DNA of 64,000 nt, taken from NCBI RefSeq assembly GCF_000422305.1, contig NZ_AULN01000013.1, positions 434,001-498,000 of the forward strand, read 5' to 3'. The DNA comes from Luteimonas mephitis DSM 12574. Lineage in GTDB: Bacteria; Pseudomonadota; Gammaproteobacteria; Xanthomonadales; Xanthomonadaceae. How positions within the stretch are numbered: position 1 is the first letter of the stretch; each line of letters starts with the position of its first letter. The position numbers were made by a program, and so were the translations under genes. Shown here piece by piece: positions 28,603-37,040 of the stretch. Below the pieces are notes generated by a model. The model saw only the letters and a list, made by a program, of their open reading frames with translations. It ran no database searches and was not told the DNA's origin.

Positions 28603-29565
28603 ATGAGCCGACACATGTTTCGCATTGCCCCCCTGGTCATCGCGCTGTGCGCGCTGCCCGGCCTGTCCGTCGCTGCCGACGCGCTGACGCCTGCGGCGGT
28701 CAACTCCGCGGAGGCCACGGCGGGCGACGCGGGCATCCTGCGCGCGCAGGTGCTGCTGGACCGCGCGCTGTTCTCGCCGGGTGAAATCGACGGCGGCGCA
28801 GGTTCCAACACCACGCGTGCGATCCGCGCGTTCCAGCGCAACCGCGATCTCGATGCGAACGGCGAGCTCGATGCGCCGACCTGGCAGGCGCTCAACGCCG
28901 GCGCGCCGGAGGTGCTGGTGGAGTACACGATCGCAGCCGAAGACGTTGCCGGTCCGTTCGCGAAGCTGCCCGAGGACACGGCCGCCAAGGCCGGCCTGCC
29001 GGCGCTCGGCTTCGAGTCAGCGCTGGAACTGCTGGGAGAGAAGTTCCACGCCAGTCCGAAACTCCTGCAGCAGCTCAATCCCGACGCGGACTTCGCCAAG
29101 GCGGGCACGACCATCGTGGTGCCGAACGTCGCCGGCGTCGCGGCGCCCGGCAAGGCCGCCAAGGTGGTGGTCGACAAGTCGGATTCCAGCGTGGCGATGG
29201 TCGACGCCGCGGGCAAGGTGATGGCGCTGTTCCCGGCTTCGACCGGCAGCGAGCACGACCCGCTGCCGGTCGGCGAGTGGAAGATCCAGGGCGTTGCGCG
29301 CGACCCGAAGTTCCACTACAACCCGGAGCTGTTCTGGGACGCCGAAGCCAAGGACGAAAAGGCCACCCTGGCCGCGGGGCCGAACAATCCGGTCGGCGTG
29401 GTCTGGATCGACCTGTCCAAGCCGCACTACGGCATCCATGGCACGCCCGAGCCCGCGAAGATCGGCAAGACCGAATCGCACGGCTGCATCCGGCTGACCA
29501 ACTGGTCGGCGAAGCTGCTGTCGGATTCGGTGGCGCCGGGAACGCCGGCCGTGTTGCAGGAGTAG
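28603..29565 (+). CDS. L,D-transpeptidase (YkuD) with peptidoglycan-binding domain
   Basis: A 320-residue exported enzyme. After a signal peptide, residues ~35-105 form a PG_binding_1 domain (LLDRALFSPGEIDGGAGSNTTRA, then WQALN), residues ~110-190 a LysM-like spacer, and residues ~190-320 the YkuD domain, with GIHGTPEPAKIGK and SHGCIRLTN (Cys295 the catalytic residue). Makes 3-3 cross-links or attaches proteins to peptidoglycan. It sits between the YkuD_2 gene and the M23 gene, and its stop lies five bases before the M23 start. Confidence 0.92.
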   Translation: MSRHMFRIAPLVIALCALPGLSVAADALTPAAVNSAEATAGDAGILRAQVLLDRALFSPGEIDGGAGSNTTRAIRAFQRNRDLDANGELDAPTWQALNAGAPEVLVEYTIAAEDVAGPFAKLPEDTAAKAGLPALGFESALELLGEKFHASPKLLQQLNPDADFAKAGTTIVVPNVAGVAAPGKAAKVVVDKSDSSVAMVDAAGKVMALFPASTGSEHDPLPVGEWKIQGVARDPKFHYNPELFWDAEAKDEKATLAAGPNNPVGVVWIDLSKPHYGIHGTPEPAKIGKTESHGCIRLTNWSAKLLSDSVAPGTPAVLQE

Positions 29566-29569
29566 CTGC

Positions 29570-30289
29570 GTGCTGCGCGCGCTGCTGATCCTGCTGATCG
29601 GCGTGCTGGTGGGCGCGAACGTCGTGTACTTCGCGATGACCCGATCGGTGCGGGACGCCGGCGTGCAGCGAGATGCCCGCGTGGAGCCGGCTGAGCGCTT
29701 GGCGCAGCATGACAGGATCGATGCCGGGGACGCTGCAAGCGTGGCGGTAGCTCCGACGGCCGAACCCGCATCGGGCGCGCAGACGCCGCGGTCCGCGCGT
29801 CCGGACTCTTCGCCGGCGCCCGTCGACGCGGTGCGCGCCGCCGCCTCGAAGCCGGCCGGATTGATCGTGCCGGTCAGGGGCGTTGCCGCGGGCACGCTCG
29901 TCGACACCTACACGGACGCTCGCAGCGAGGGCCGCAGCCACGATGCGATCGACATCATGGCGCCCGCCGGGACGCCGGTGCTCGCGGTCGCCGACGGCAA
30001 GGTCGAGAAGCTGTTCACCAGCGACCGCGGCGGCCTGACGGTCTACCAGTTCGAGCCCGGCGGCCGCTATGCGTACTACTACGCGCACCTGCAGTCGTAC
30101 GCCGCGGGATTGCACGAGGCGCAGCGGATCCGGCAGGGCGAGGTGATCGGCTACGTCGGCAGCACCGGCAATGCGAGTGCCTCCGCGCCGCACCTGCATT
30201 TCGCGATTTTCCTGCTGGGCCCGGAGAAGCGGTGGTGGGAGGGGACCGCGATCAATCCGTACCCGCTGCTGCGCGCAAGCGCACCCTGA
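29570..30289 (+). CDS. membrane-anchored M23 family metallopeptidase
   Basis: A 239-residue protein with an N-terminal membrane anchor (LLILLIGVLVGANVVYF), a disordered Ala/Pro/Ser linker (residues ~35-100), and a C-terminal LytM domain. Zinc and catalytic residues appear as RSHDAIDI (His, Asp) and APHLHFAI (HxH), with the YYYAHL segment between them. This is the lysostaphin-like endopeptidase pattern. The start codon is GTG, preceded by AGGAG which overlaps the end of the L,D-transpeptidase gene. Likely forms an operon with it and cuts peptidoglycan peptides. Confidence 0.9.
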   Translation: MLRALLILLIGVLVGANVVYFAMTRSVRDAGVQRDARVEPAERLAQHDRIDAGDAASVAVAPTAEPASGAQTPRSARPDSSPAPVDAVRAAASKPAGLIVPVRGVAAGTLVDTYTDARSEGRSHDAIDIMAPAGTPVLAVADGKVEKLFTSDRGGLTVYQFEPGGRYAYYYAHLQSYAAGLHEAQRIRQGEVIGYVGSTGNASASAPHLHFAIFLLGPEKRWWEGTAINPYPLLRASAP

Positions 30290-30634
30290 GACAGCCAACC
30301 GCCCGAACCCGGGGTCGTGCAAGAGCGATCCAGCCGCGCGTTGTGTCCCCGCGTCTGCGCGTTCACGCGTCCGTCGTGCTCGGAGGAATGCAAGCCAGCA
30401 CTGCTGATGGACGCGTTACGCTGCCTGGCGTGTGGAGGGCGTCGCCAGAATCACCGCGAGGCCGGAAAATCCCTCGCAGCCGATCCCTGACGTCCCGCGC
30501 GAGGCAACTGCCGGAGCTTGCGGCTGCAGCCGCTCCCGGTTGGGTAGCACGGGATCGCCGAACGGTGCGAGTCGGCCGCTGCGCGCTGGACCGAGCTTGC
30601 GGCTTTCGCCGCGCACACGGCGCTGCGCAGGATG
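30290..30634. other. intergenic region with degenerate REP-like copies
   Basis: About 345 bases with no gene, between the M23 peptidase (plus) and the SGNH esterase (minus). It holds two degenerate copies of the interspersed palindrome, GAGCTTGCGGCTGCAGCCGC (30515-30534) and GAGCTTGCGGCTTTCGCCGC (30593-30612). They lie between the convergent ends and may help termination. Confidence 0.55.
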
Positions 30635-31309
30635 TTATTGCGGCTTCTGCAACAGCGGTGTCAGCGATTTCCACACGTGGTCGCGCAGCGCCGGCTGCGC
30701 GCCTGCGACCGGATGCAGGTTGTCGTCCTGGAAGTTGCCGCGGTCGGCGGCGATCGGTTCGAGCAGGAACGGCAGCAGCGCGACGTCGAAGTGCGCGGCG
30801 AGGTCGCGATACACCTGTTCGAAGCCGTTGGCGTAGTCGGCGCCGTAGTTGGGCGGAATGCGCATGCCGACCAGCAGCACCTTCGCGCCCACGTACTGCG
30901 ATGCGCCGATCATGCGCGCCAGGTTGCGGCGCATCTCGCGCAGCGGCAGGCCGCGCAGCCCGTCGTTGGCGCCCAGTTCGATCACCACCACCGCGGGCTT
31001 CACCCGCAGCACCTCGCGCACGATCCGCGACGATCCGCCAGCGGTGGTCTCGCCGCTGATGCTGGCGTTGACCACGCGCCAATCGGGCTTGCGCTCGGCG
31101 ACGCGCCGCGCGGTGAGCGCCACCCAACCCTGGTCCGCGGCCAGTCCGTAGCCTGCGGCGAGCGAATCGCCCATGACCAATATCGTCGGCGGTATGCCCG
31201 GCACGGGCCTGGGCGGCTCCTGTGCAAGCGCCGGCAGCGTCAACAGCAGGACGAGCAGGCCGATGGCCCATTGAAATGGCCGCCATGGCGCCGCATAAGA
31301 AAACTTCAT
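30635..31309 (-). CDS. secreted SGNH-fold arylesterase (TesA-like)
   Basis: A 224-residue exported hydrolase. After the signal peptide (LLVLLLTLPALAQ), the GDSL block is TILVMGDSLAAGYG with Ser49 as nucleophile, then SISGETTAGG (Gly), LGANDGLRG (Asn) and DNLHPVAGAQ (Asp and His). This is the TesA/arylesterase group of thioesterase/lysophospholipase type enzymes. Acts in the periplasm or outside. GGAG lies seven bases before the ATG. It is divergent from the ABC pair at 31621. Confidence 0.92.
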   Translation of the reverse strand: MKFSYAAPWRPFQWAIGLLVLLLTLPALAQEPPRPVPGIPPTILVMGDSLAAGYGLAADQGWVALTARRVAERKPDWRVVNASISGETTAGGSSRIVREVLRVKPAVVVIELGANDGLRGLPLREMRRNLARMIGASQYVGAKVLLVGMRIPPNYGADYANGFEQVYRDLAAHFDVALLPFLLEPIAADRGNFQDDNLHPVAGAQPALRDHVWKSLTPLLQKPQ

Positions 31310-31367
31310 CTGTCGTCTCCGGAGGGGCAGGCGATGAACGCATGACGAGTGACGGCATCTTCCTGCC

Positions 31368-31433
31368 GTCATTCCGAGCGCAGCAAGGGATCCTGTCACT
31401 CCGAGAAAGATCCCTCGCTGCGTTCGGGAAGAC
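31368..31433. repeat. imperfect inverted repeat, GTCATTCCGAGCGCAGC type
   Basis: Arms of 25 bases (31368-31392 and 31409-31433) are complementary at 21 positions, with a 16-base loop. This unit is a widespread bacterial intergenic repeat; here it sits between divergent genes. Confidence 0.7.
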
Positions 31434-31459
31434 AAGAAGCCGGGCGCGAATGCTTCGGC

Positions 31460-31489
31460 GACAGCCCGTACGAAGACAGCCCGTACGAA
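31460..31489. repeat. perfect tandem 15-bp duplication
   Basis: GACAGCCCGTACGAA occurs twice directly in tandem without mismatch. It contains the palindrome GTAC and could be a recent slippage event or a pair of operator sites. Nothing else supports a regulatory role. Confidence 0.6.
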
Positions 31490-31620
31490 CCAGCGATGCC
31501 CGCACCCCGGTAGTGATGGCGACCTGTCCCCGCCGGTTCAAGGCCGGCCCGGGCACAATTGCCTCATGGCGCATGGATGCGGCTGTCGCCCCCTTTCCCG
31601 CCAACCGATCCGGATCTTCC

Positions 31621-32322
31621 ATGCCCGACGCCGCCTCCCCCGCAACGCAGAGCCGCACCGCCCTCGATGTCGCCAACCTCGGCAAGCGCGTGCCGCTGCC
31701 CTCGGGCGAGCTGACGATCCTCGAGGACATCGGCTTTTCCATCGCATCCGGCGACAGCGTCGCCATCGTCGGTGCATCCGGTTCGGGCAAGAGCACGCTG
31801 CTGTCGCTGATGGCCGGGCTCGACGTGCCCAGCAGCGGCGAGGTGCGACTCGACGGCGCGCCGATGTCGGCGCTGGACGAAGACGGGCGCGCGAAGGTGC
31901 GCGCGGACAAGGTGGGCTTCGTGTTCCAGAGCTTCCAGCTGCTGCCGTCCCTCACCGCCCTGGAGAACGTGATGCTGCCGCTGGAGCTGCGCGGCGACGC
32001 CGATGCGGAAGGCCCGGCGCGCGCGACGCTGGCCAAGGTCGGGCTGGCCGAGCGGCTCGCGCACTACCCGCGCCAGCTGTCCGGCGGCGAACAGCAACGC
32101 GTGGCGCTGGCGCGCGCCTTCGTCACCGGGCCGTCGCTGCTGCTGGCCGACGAACCCACCGGCAATCTCGACACGCACACCGGCGAGGCGGTGATCGAGC
32201 TGCTGTTCGCGATGAACATGGAGGCCGGCACCACGTTGGTGCTGGTCACCCACGACGAACACCTCGCCGCGCGCTGCAGCCGCGTGCTGCGGCTGGACGG
32301 CGGCCGGCTGGTGGGCGCATGA
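31621..32322 (+). CDS. ABC transporter ATPase, YbbA/LolD family
   Basis: A 233-residue ATPase. Walker A is GASGSGKST, the signature LSGGEQQR, Walker B LLLADEPTGNLD and the switch VTHDEHLA, the MacB/LolD/YbbA pattern of mechanotransmitting ABC systems. It works with the following permease (ATGA overlap at 32319-32322). YbbA/YbbP systems are associated with lysophospholipid or lipoprotein handling and partner a TesA esterase gene in E. coli. Start at 31621 is preceded by only a weak site. Confidence 0.9.
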   Translation: MPDAASPATQSRTALDVANLGKRVPLPSGELTILEDIGFSIASGDSVAIVGASGSGKSTLLSLMAGLDVPSSGEVRLDGAPMSALDEDGRAKVRADKVGFVFQSFQLLPSLTALENVMLPLELRGDADAEGPARATLAKVGLAERLAHYPRQLSGGEQQRVALARAFVTGPSLLLADEPTGNLDTHTGEAVIELLFAMNMEAGTTLVLVTHDEHLAARCSRVLRLDGGRLVGA

Positions 32323-34847
32323 AGCTGCCTCGGCTGGCATGGCGGCAGCTGCGCCGCGACCTTGCTTCCGGCGACATCCGCATCCTGATCGCCGCGCTGA
32401 CCCTGGCGGTGGTCGCGGTGACCGCGATCGGCTTCGTCACCGACCGCGCCGAGCGCGCGCTGGCGATCGAGGCCAACCGCCTGCTGGGCGGCGACGCGGT
32501 GCTGCGCGGCGACCAGCCGATCTCCGGCGCGCTGCGCGAGGCGGCGATGGCGCCGGGCCTCGCACACACCGAGACGGTCGAGTTCCAGAGCATGATCCGC
32601 GTCGGCGAGGGTGCCGACGCCAACCTGCGCCTCGGCGACCTGCGCGCGCTGGGCGAAGGCTTCCCGCTGCGCGGCCGCTTCGTGGTCGACGATGTGCGCG
32701 GCGAACACGACGCCGGCGGCATTCCCGCGCCCGGCACGCTGTGGATGAGCCGTGCCGGCGCCGACCAGCTCGGTGCACGCCCCGGTGATGCGGTGTCGAT
32801 CGGGCAATCGCGGCTGACGCTCGCCGCGCTGGTGGTGCAGGAACCCGACGCGGCGATGGACTACTTCAACGTCGCGCCCAGGGTCTTCCTCAACCTTGCC
32901 GACCTGCCCGCGACCGGGCTGGTGCAGGAAGGCAGCCGCATCCGTTACCGGCTGGTGGTGGCCGGCGATGCCGCGGCGGTGGAACGATTCACCGGCGTCG
33001 CGAAGGCTTCGCTCGGGCGCGGCCAGCGACTGGAAACCATCGCCGACGCGCGTCCGGAAATCCGCTCCGCGCTCGACCGCGCCGGCCGCTTCCTCGGCCT
33101 GGCCGCGCTGGTGTCGGTGGTGCTGGCCGCGGTCGCGGTGGCGATGGCCGCGCGCCGCCACGGCGAGCGCCACCTGTCGGGCGCGGCGGTGATGCGCTGC
33201 CTCGGCGCAAGCCAGCGCACGCTGGTGGGCATCCACGTCGGCGAAATGCTGCTGCTGGGATTGTCCGCATCCGCGCTGGGCGTGGCGATCGCGTTCGTCC
33301 TGCAGTGGGCGGTGGGCGCGTGGCTGGCGCAGGCGCTTGGCCTGTCGATTCCGCCCGCGGGCTGGCTGCCGGCGCTGCAGGGGCTGGCGGTGGGCATGGT
33401 CGTGCTGCTGGCCTTCGCCGCGCCGCCGGTGCTGGCGCTGCGCCGGGTGTCGGCGCTGCGCGTGCTGCGGCGCGACCTCGACCGCGCCGAACCGGCCGCG
33501 TGGGCGGTGCTGCTCTCGGGATTCGCCGGGCTGGCCGCGCTGGTGTGGTGGAAGGCGGGCTCGGCCACGCTCGGCGGCGCGATGCTGCTGGGCATCGGCG
33601 CCACCCTCGGCGCGCTGGCGCTGCTGGCGTGGGCCATGATCGCGCTGGTGCGGCGGATGCGCGCGCGCCTGCGCGGCGCGCTGCGTTACGGGCTGGCCAA
33701 CGTGAGCCGCCGCGCCGGTTCGTCCATCGCCCAGGTGACCGCGCTCGGGCTGGGACTGATGGCGCTGCTGCTGCTGACCTTCGTGCGCACCGACCTGCTC
33801 GATCGCTGGCAGCTGTCGCTCGCCCAGGACGCGCCCAACCGCTTCATCATCAACGTGCAGTCCGACCAGGTGCAGCCGGTGCGCGACTTCATCGCCGCGC
33901 AGGGATTGGCCGCGCCGACGCTGGTACCGATGGTTCGCGCGCGGCTGATTGAGCGCAACGGAACGCCGGCGCGCGGCGAGAGCGTGGCCGAACGCGTCGA
34001 GGCCGAGGGCGGCGACGCGCGGCAGGCGCAGCGACGCGCCGAGCGCGAGTTCAACCTCTCGTTCGCCGACGCGCTGCGCGACGACAACAAGGTGGTTGCC
34101 GGCAAGTTCTGGCGCACGACGCGCCCGGCACGGCCGGAGCTGTCGGTCGAAGAAAAATTCGCCGCGTCGCTGGGCTGGAAGCTTGGCGACCGCATCACGT
34201 TCGACATCGCCGGCCAGCGATTCACGGGGCGCATCACCAGCCTGCGCAGCATCGACTGGGAAAGCTTCCGGCCCAACTTCTTCGTGCTCGCCTCGCCCGG
34301 CGCGCTCGATGGCTACCCGGCCAGCTACATCACCGCGGTCAGCGTGCCGGTATCGAAGCCGCGCTTCACCGCAGGACTGGTGCAGCGCTTCCCGAACCTG
34401 TCGGTGATCGACATCGACGTGGTGCTCAAGCAGGTGCGCTCGATCGGCGACCAGGTCTCGACCGTGGTCCAGGTGGTGTTCTGGTTCGCGTTCGCCGCCG
34501 GGGTGCTGGTGCTGCTGGCCGCGGTCGGCGCCAGCCAGGACGAGCGACTGCAGGAGGGCGGCGTGATGCGCGTGCTCGGTGCCAGCCGCGGCCAGCTGCG
34601 GCTGGCACAGGCCTCGGAGTTCGCGGCGATCGGATTGCTGGCCGGGCTGGTCGCGGCGATCGCGGCGTCGGTGCTGTCGGGCGTGGTCGCGCGCGAAGTC
34701 TTCGACCTGCCGTGGCAGCCGAACTGGGCGATGGCCGCGGCCGGCGGCGCGCTGGGCATGGCCGCGGCGCTTGCGGCCGGCTTGTTCGCCACGCGCCGCG
34801 TGGTCGACGCGCCGCCGTCGGTGACGCTGCGCGAGATCGACGGCTGA
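32319..34847 (+). CDS. ABC transporter permease, YbbP/FtsX-domain family
   Basis: An 842-residue permease with an N-terminal helix, a first periplasmic domain, three helices (~residues 255-400), a middle section of further helices, a second periplasmic domain (~residues 500-690) and three C-terminal helices. Two FtsX-type regions carry AVMRCLGASQRTL and GGVMRVLGASRGQL, the repeated coupling motifs. The layout with two FtsX domains and ten or so helices is that of YbbP. ATGA overlap with the ATPase gene indicates coupling. The divergent SGNH esterase is the homologue of E. coli TesA, and the tesA-ybbA-ybbP grouping is conserved. Confidence 0.9.
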   Translation: MKLPRLAWRQLRRDLASGDIRILIAALTLAVVAVTAIGFVTDRAERALAIEANRLLGGDAVLRGDQPISGALREAAMAPGLAHTETVEFQSMIRVGEGADANLRLGDLRALGEGFPLRGRFVVDDVRGEHDAGGIPAPGTLWMSRAGADQLGARPGDAVSIGQSRLTLAALVVQEPDAAMDYFNVAPRVFLNLADLPATGLVQEGSRIRYRLVVAGDAAAVERFTGVAKASLGRGQRLETIADARPEIRSALDRAGRFLGLAALVSVVLAAVAVAMAARRHGERHLSGAAVMRCLGASQRTLVGIHVGEMLLLGLSASALGVAIAFVLQWAVGAWLAQALGLSIPPAGWLPALQGLAVGMVVLLAFAAPPVLALRRVSALRVLRRDLDRAEPAAWAVLLSGFAGLAALVWWKAGSATLGGAMLLGIGATLGALALLAWAMIALVRRMRARLRGALRYGLANVSRRAGSSIAQVTALGLGLMALLLLTFVRTDLLDRWQLSLAQDAPNRFIINVQSDQVQPVRDFIAAQGLAAPTLVPMVRARLIERNGTPARGESVAERVEAEGGDARQAQRRAEREFNLSFADALRDDNKVVAGKFWRTTRPARPELSVEEKFAASLGWKLGDRITFDIAGQRFTGRITSLRSIDWESFRPNFFVLASPGALDGYPASYITAVSVPVSKPRFTAGLVQRFPNLSVIDIDVVLKQVRSIGDQVSTVVQVVFWFAFAAGVLVLLAAVGASQDERLQEGGVMRVLGASRGQLRLAQASEFAAIGLLAGLVAAIAASVLSGVVAREVFDLPWQPNWAMAAAGGALGMAAALAAGLFATRRVVDAPPSVTLREIDG

Positions 34848-34904
34848 GGCGAGCCTCCAGGGGTTGGACCGTGCGCCCGGACCACGCCTCCGGGTGCGGA
34901 AGCG

Positions 34905-35816
34905 TCATTCGCAGATCGCAATGCTGCTTGATCGCTGGTCGATCACCAGGACAAGGTCCTGGAGTGCATGTGCCCCGACGAGAAGCTCGGGATAGTCATC
35001 CGAGACACGCACCTCGACGTTGGAAAGCGTGGCGCTGCCGATTCGGAAGGGCCCGGGAATCGTCGAGCGCCCGGTCTTGATTCCGCCATTCATGAGCTGG
35101 CCGCGCCCGGCCTGCTCCAGCGGGTTGGCGGCGACCTTCTCGTAGAGGGCCCGGGGAAGAACGAAGGTCACGTTGGCGCCGGTATCCAGGTTGCCTTCGG
35201 TCCTCAGTTCGCCAATGGAAACCGGGATGCGGAACGCGCGCGCATAGGTGAGCACGTTCTCCTGTGCAGGCGACAGCGCACGCGTCCGGCTGAACGACAG
35301 CGTCCGATCCGGATAATCGATGACCAGCACGCCATCGCCGAAGAATTCCCGCGCGATGATCCCGGAGAACGTGGCGCCAGGCGACATGCTGCTGCCGTAA
35401 TCCCGGGTGATGACGTCGAGGTTCCGCCGGGCCAGGCCGCCGATCTGCACCGAGTCGAGATGGACCATGTCGACCTTCGCGGTCTGCACGCCGTCGGAGG
35501 TGGTCGTCTGTCCCTTGACTGCCAGGCCCAGCGAGGAGGCCAGGCTTGCGTCCGCCCGGGCCATTCCGCTTGCGCCGGTGTCGACGCCGAACCTCATGGG
35601 GCCGCGCCCGTTGACCCTTGCCTGCACGTAGATGCGCCCGTCCACGACCTCGAACGGCACGCGCATCAAGACTTCGGCTGCAGGGATATCGACCAGGTCG
35701 CAGGCATCTGGCCGAGCCGTGGCGGCATGGGCGCGGCCCGTGCCAGGCAACGCGACTGCAACCAGGATCAGCGGCGCGATCATGCTGATCGGCGATCTGT
35801 CACGGCTCGGCAACAT
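34905..35816 (-). CDS. exported retropepsin-like aspartic protease
   Basis: A 303-residue protein with an N-terminal signal region (SMIAPLILVAVALPGTGRAHA). It has two copies of the aspartic protease motif: RFGVDTGASG and GNLDTGANVTF, so both halves of a pepsin-like active site are in one chain. The second half ends with LVGAHALQDLVLVID. Aspartic proteases with this double DTGA pattern occur in Proteobacteria and are mostly uncharacterised. Start at 35816 is favoured by GGGAAA upstream; 35783 lacks a binding site. Confidence 0.82.
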   Translation of the reverse strand: MLPSRDRSPISMIAPLILVAVALPGTGRAHAATARPDACDLVDIPAAEVLMRVPFEVVDGRIYVQARVNGRGPMRFGVDTGASGMARADASLASSLGLAVKGQTTTSDGVQTAKVDMVHLDSVQIGGLARRNLDVITRDYGSSMSPGATFSGIIAREFFGDGVLVIDYPDRTLSFSRTRALSPAQENVLTYARAFRIPVSIGELRTEGNLDTGANVTFVLPRALYEKVAANPLEQAGRGQLMNGGIKTGRSTIPGPFRIGSATLSNVEVRVSDDYPELLVGAHALQDLVLVIDQRSSSIAICE

Positions 35817-35952
35817 GGTTTTCCCGGATGTTGTCGTGGATGCCCGCGCGTGCCGTCGCGTGGTCAGTGCGGGCGCGGCGTTTCGGCATGCGCGTTCCAC
35901 GCGCGTTTGCGTGGAACGGATGTCGCCTGCGGCCATGCGCGCCGCGTGGCGA

Positions 35953-36279
35953 CTACTTCAAACGACGGCTGGCAAGGTAGTAGGCAAGGTTGCCAAATCC
36001 CACCGCGGCGAGCAGCACGGCGAACGTGCCGGCGTTGGGCTCGGTCCAACCGCTGCCCTGGACGATGGCGAAGCCGGCGGCCAGCGCCACCAGCACGATG
36101 CCCCAGCGCAGCGAACCGTGACGGCGGCGCAGTTCCTCGCCTTCGAGGATCGATTGCACCAGGGCTTCGGAGCCGTTGGATTCGACCATCTGCCGGCGCA
36201 CGCGCGCATCTACGACGGCCTTGATCGCATAGGCGATGCAGATGAACAGGGTGATGGGAATCAGGATCTCGAAGTTCAT
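35953..36279 (-). CDS. small two-helix membrane protein divergent from ECF sigma factor
   Basis: A 108-residue protein. One hydrophobic helix at residues 4-22 (ILIPITLFICIAYAIKAVV), a polar cytoplasmic middle (RVRRQMVESNGSEALVQSIL), and further hydrophobic segments at residues ~58-102. It resembles small unknown membrane proteins encoded beside sigma factors in Xanthomonadaceae. Its promoter region carries the same TTGCAACC-N14-CGTATC motif as the sigma factor gene, so it is probably a target of that sigma factor. CGGAAA lies before the ATG. Confidence 0.75.
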   Translation of the reverse strand: MNFEILIPITLFICIAYAIKAVVDARVRRQMVESNGSEALVQSILEGEELRRRHGSLRWGIVLVALAAGFAIVQGSGWTEPNAGTFAVLLAAVGFGNLAYYLASRRLK

Positions 36280-36321
36280 GGCGGGGTTTCCGGGTGGGTG
36301 TCGGGGCTTGTGCGGACCTTG

Positions 36322-36349
36322 GATACGGCCGTGCGGCCTGCGGTTGCAA
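36322..36349 (-). promoter_or_regulatory. predicted ECF promoter for the 35953 gene
   Basis: Read on the minus strand: TTGCAACC (36349-36342), a 14-base spacer, then CGTATC (36327-36322). The ATG at 36279 lies about 43 bases beyond, leaving a normal short leader. The identical motif and spacing occur on the plus strand before the sigma factor gene. It matches the general -35 AAC / -10 CGT layout of ECF promoters. Confidence 0.6.
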
Positions 36350-36400
36350 CGGGGCTGGCCCGATGTCGTCCATGCCCGGCGGTTGCAGGCCCCATGGTGC

Positions 36401-36428
36401 TTGCAACCGTGGGTGCGCCCGGCGTATC
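36401..36428 (+). promoter_or_regulatory. predicted autoregulatory ECF promoter
   Basis: TTGCAACC (36401-36408), 14 bases, CGTATC (36423-36428), identical in sequence and spacing to the minus-strand motif at 36322-36349. It ends only 3 bases before the ATG at 36432, so transcription would begin near 36434-36438 and the next in-frame ATG at 36438 could be read leaderless. The autoregulation is an inference. Confidence 0.55.
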
Positions 36429-36431
36429 TCC

Positions 36432-37040
36432 ATGGTCATGCAGGCAGCCCGACCCATCGACCCGGCCGCGGACGCGGCGCCGGAAGCGCGCGCGCTGGTC
36501 GAAGCCGTGCTCGCCGGCATGCCGGGGGCGTTCGAGCAGCTGGTGCGCGACCACCAGGGGCTGTGCTGGCACGTGATCCAGCGCATGGTTCGGCACCCGG
36601 AGGACACCCGCGAGCTGTGCCAGGACACCTTCCTGCGCGTGCACCGCTACCTGCACCAGTACCGCTTCGATGCGCCGCTCAAGTCGTGGATCGCGCAGGT
36701 GGCGTACTCCGTGGCCAAGCGCCATCTCGAGCGCAGGCGCATCCCGCTGGCCGAAGCGATCGACGGTGACGGCCTGTCGCTGGCCGAGGCGGTGGGCGAC
36801 TGCCATGACCTGGAGGCTTCCATTGCCGACGACGACATCAACCGCCACCTGCACGCGGCGATCGAAGCGCTGCCGCCGCTGCAGCGCACGCTGCTGACGC
36901 TGTACCACCTGGAGGAGCTGCCGATCCCGGAGATTTCACGCATCACCGGGATCGCCGAAGGCACCATCAAGAGCCACCTGTTCCGCAGCCGCCGGCAACT
37001 GCGAGCGCTGCTGGAACCGAACATCGGAGTGAGCGCATGA
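36432..37040 (+). CDS. ECF-type RNA polymerase sigma factor
   Basis: A 202-residue sigma-70 family protein. Region 2 covers about residues 20-95 (FEQLVRDHQGLCWHVIQRMV, then LCQDTFLRVHRYLHQYRF and SWIAQVAYSVAKRHL) and region 4 residues 135-195 (IEALPPLQRTLLTLYHLEEL and EISRITGIAEGTIKSHLFRSRRQL). Region 3 is absent, as in ECF factors. The next gene overlaps as ATGA and encodes a probable membrane anti-sigma. Start at 36438 is an in-frame alternative that fits the promoter better. Likely responds to an envelope signal. Confidence 0.92.
   Translation: MVMQAARPIDPAADAAPEARALVEAVLAGMPGAFEQLVRDHQGLCWHVIQRMVRHPEDTRELCQDTFLRVHRYLHQYRFDAPLKSWIAQVAYSVAKRHLERRRIPLAEAIDGDGLSLAEAVGDCHDLEASIADDDINRHLHAAIEALPPLQRTLLTLYHLEELPIPEISRITGIAEGTIKSHLFRSRRQLRALLEPNIGVSA

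Larger units (their letters stand above)
31310..31620. other. divergent promoter region with repeats
   Basis: About 310 bases between the esterase and the ABC pair. It holds an imperfect inverted repeat (31368-31392 and 31409-31433, 21 of 25 bases complementary) built from the unit GTCATTCCGAGCGCAGC, and a perfect tandem duplication of the 15-mer GACAGCCCGTACGAA at 31460-31489. No clear promoter was identified. Confidence 0.6.

Noticed and set aside
36375-36395. Third GGTTGCA half-site in the sigma factor promoter region
   Set aside because: No CGTATC-like partner lies at a 14-base distance on either strand, so it is not counted as a promoter.
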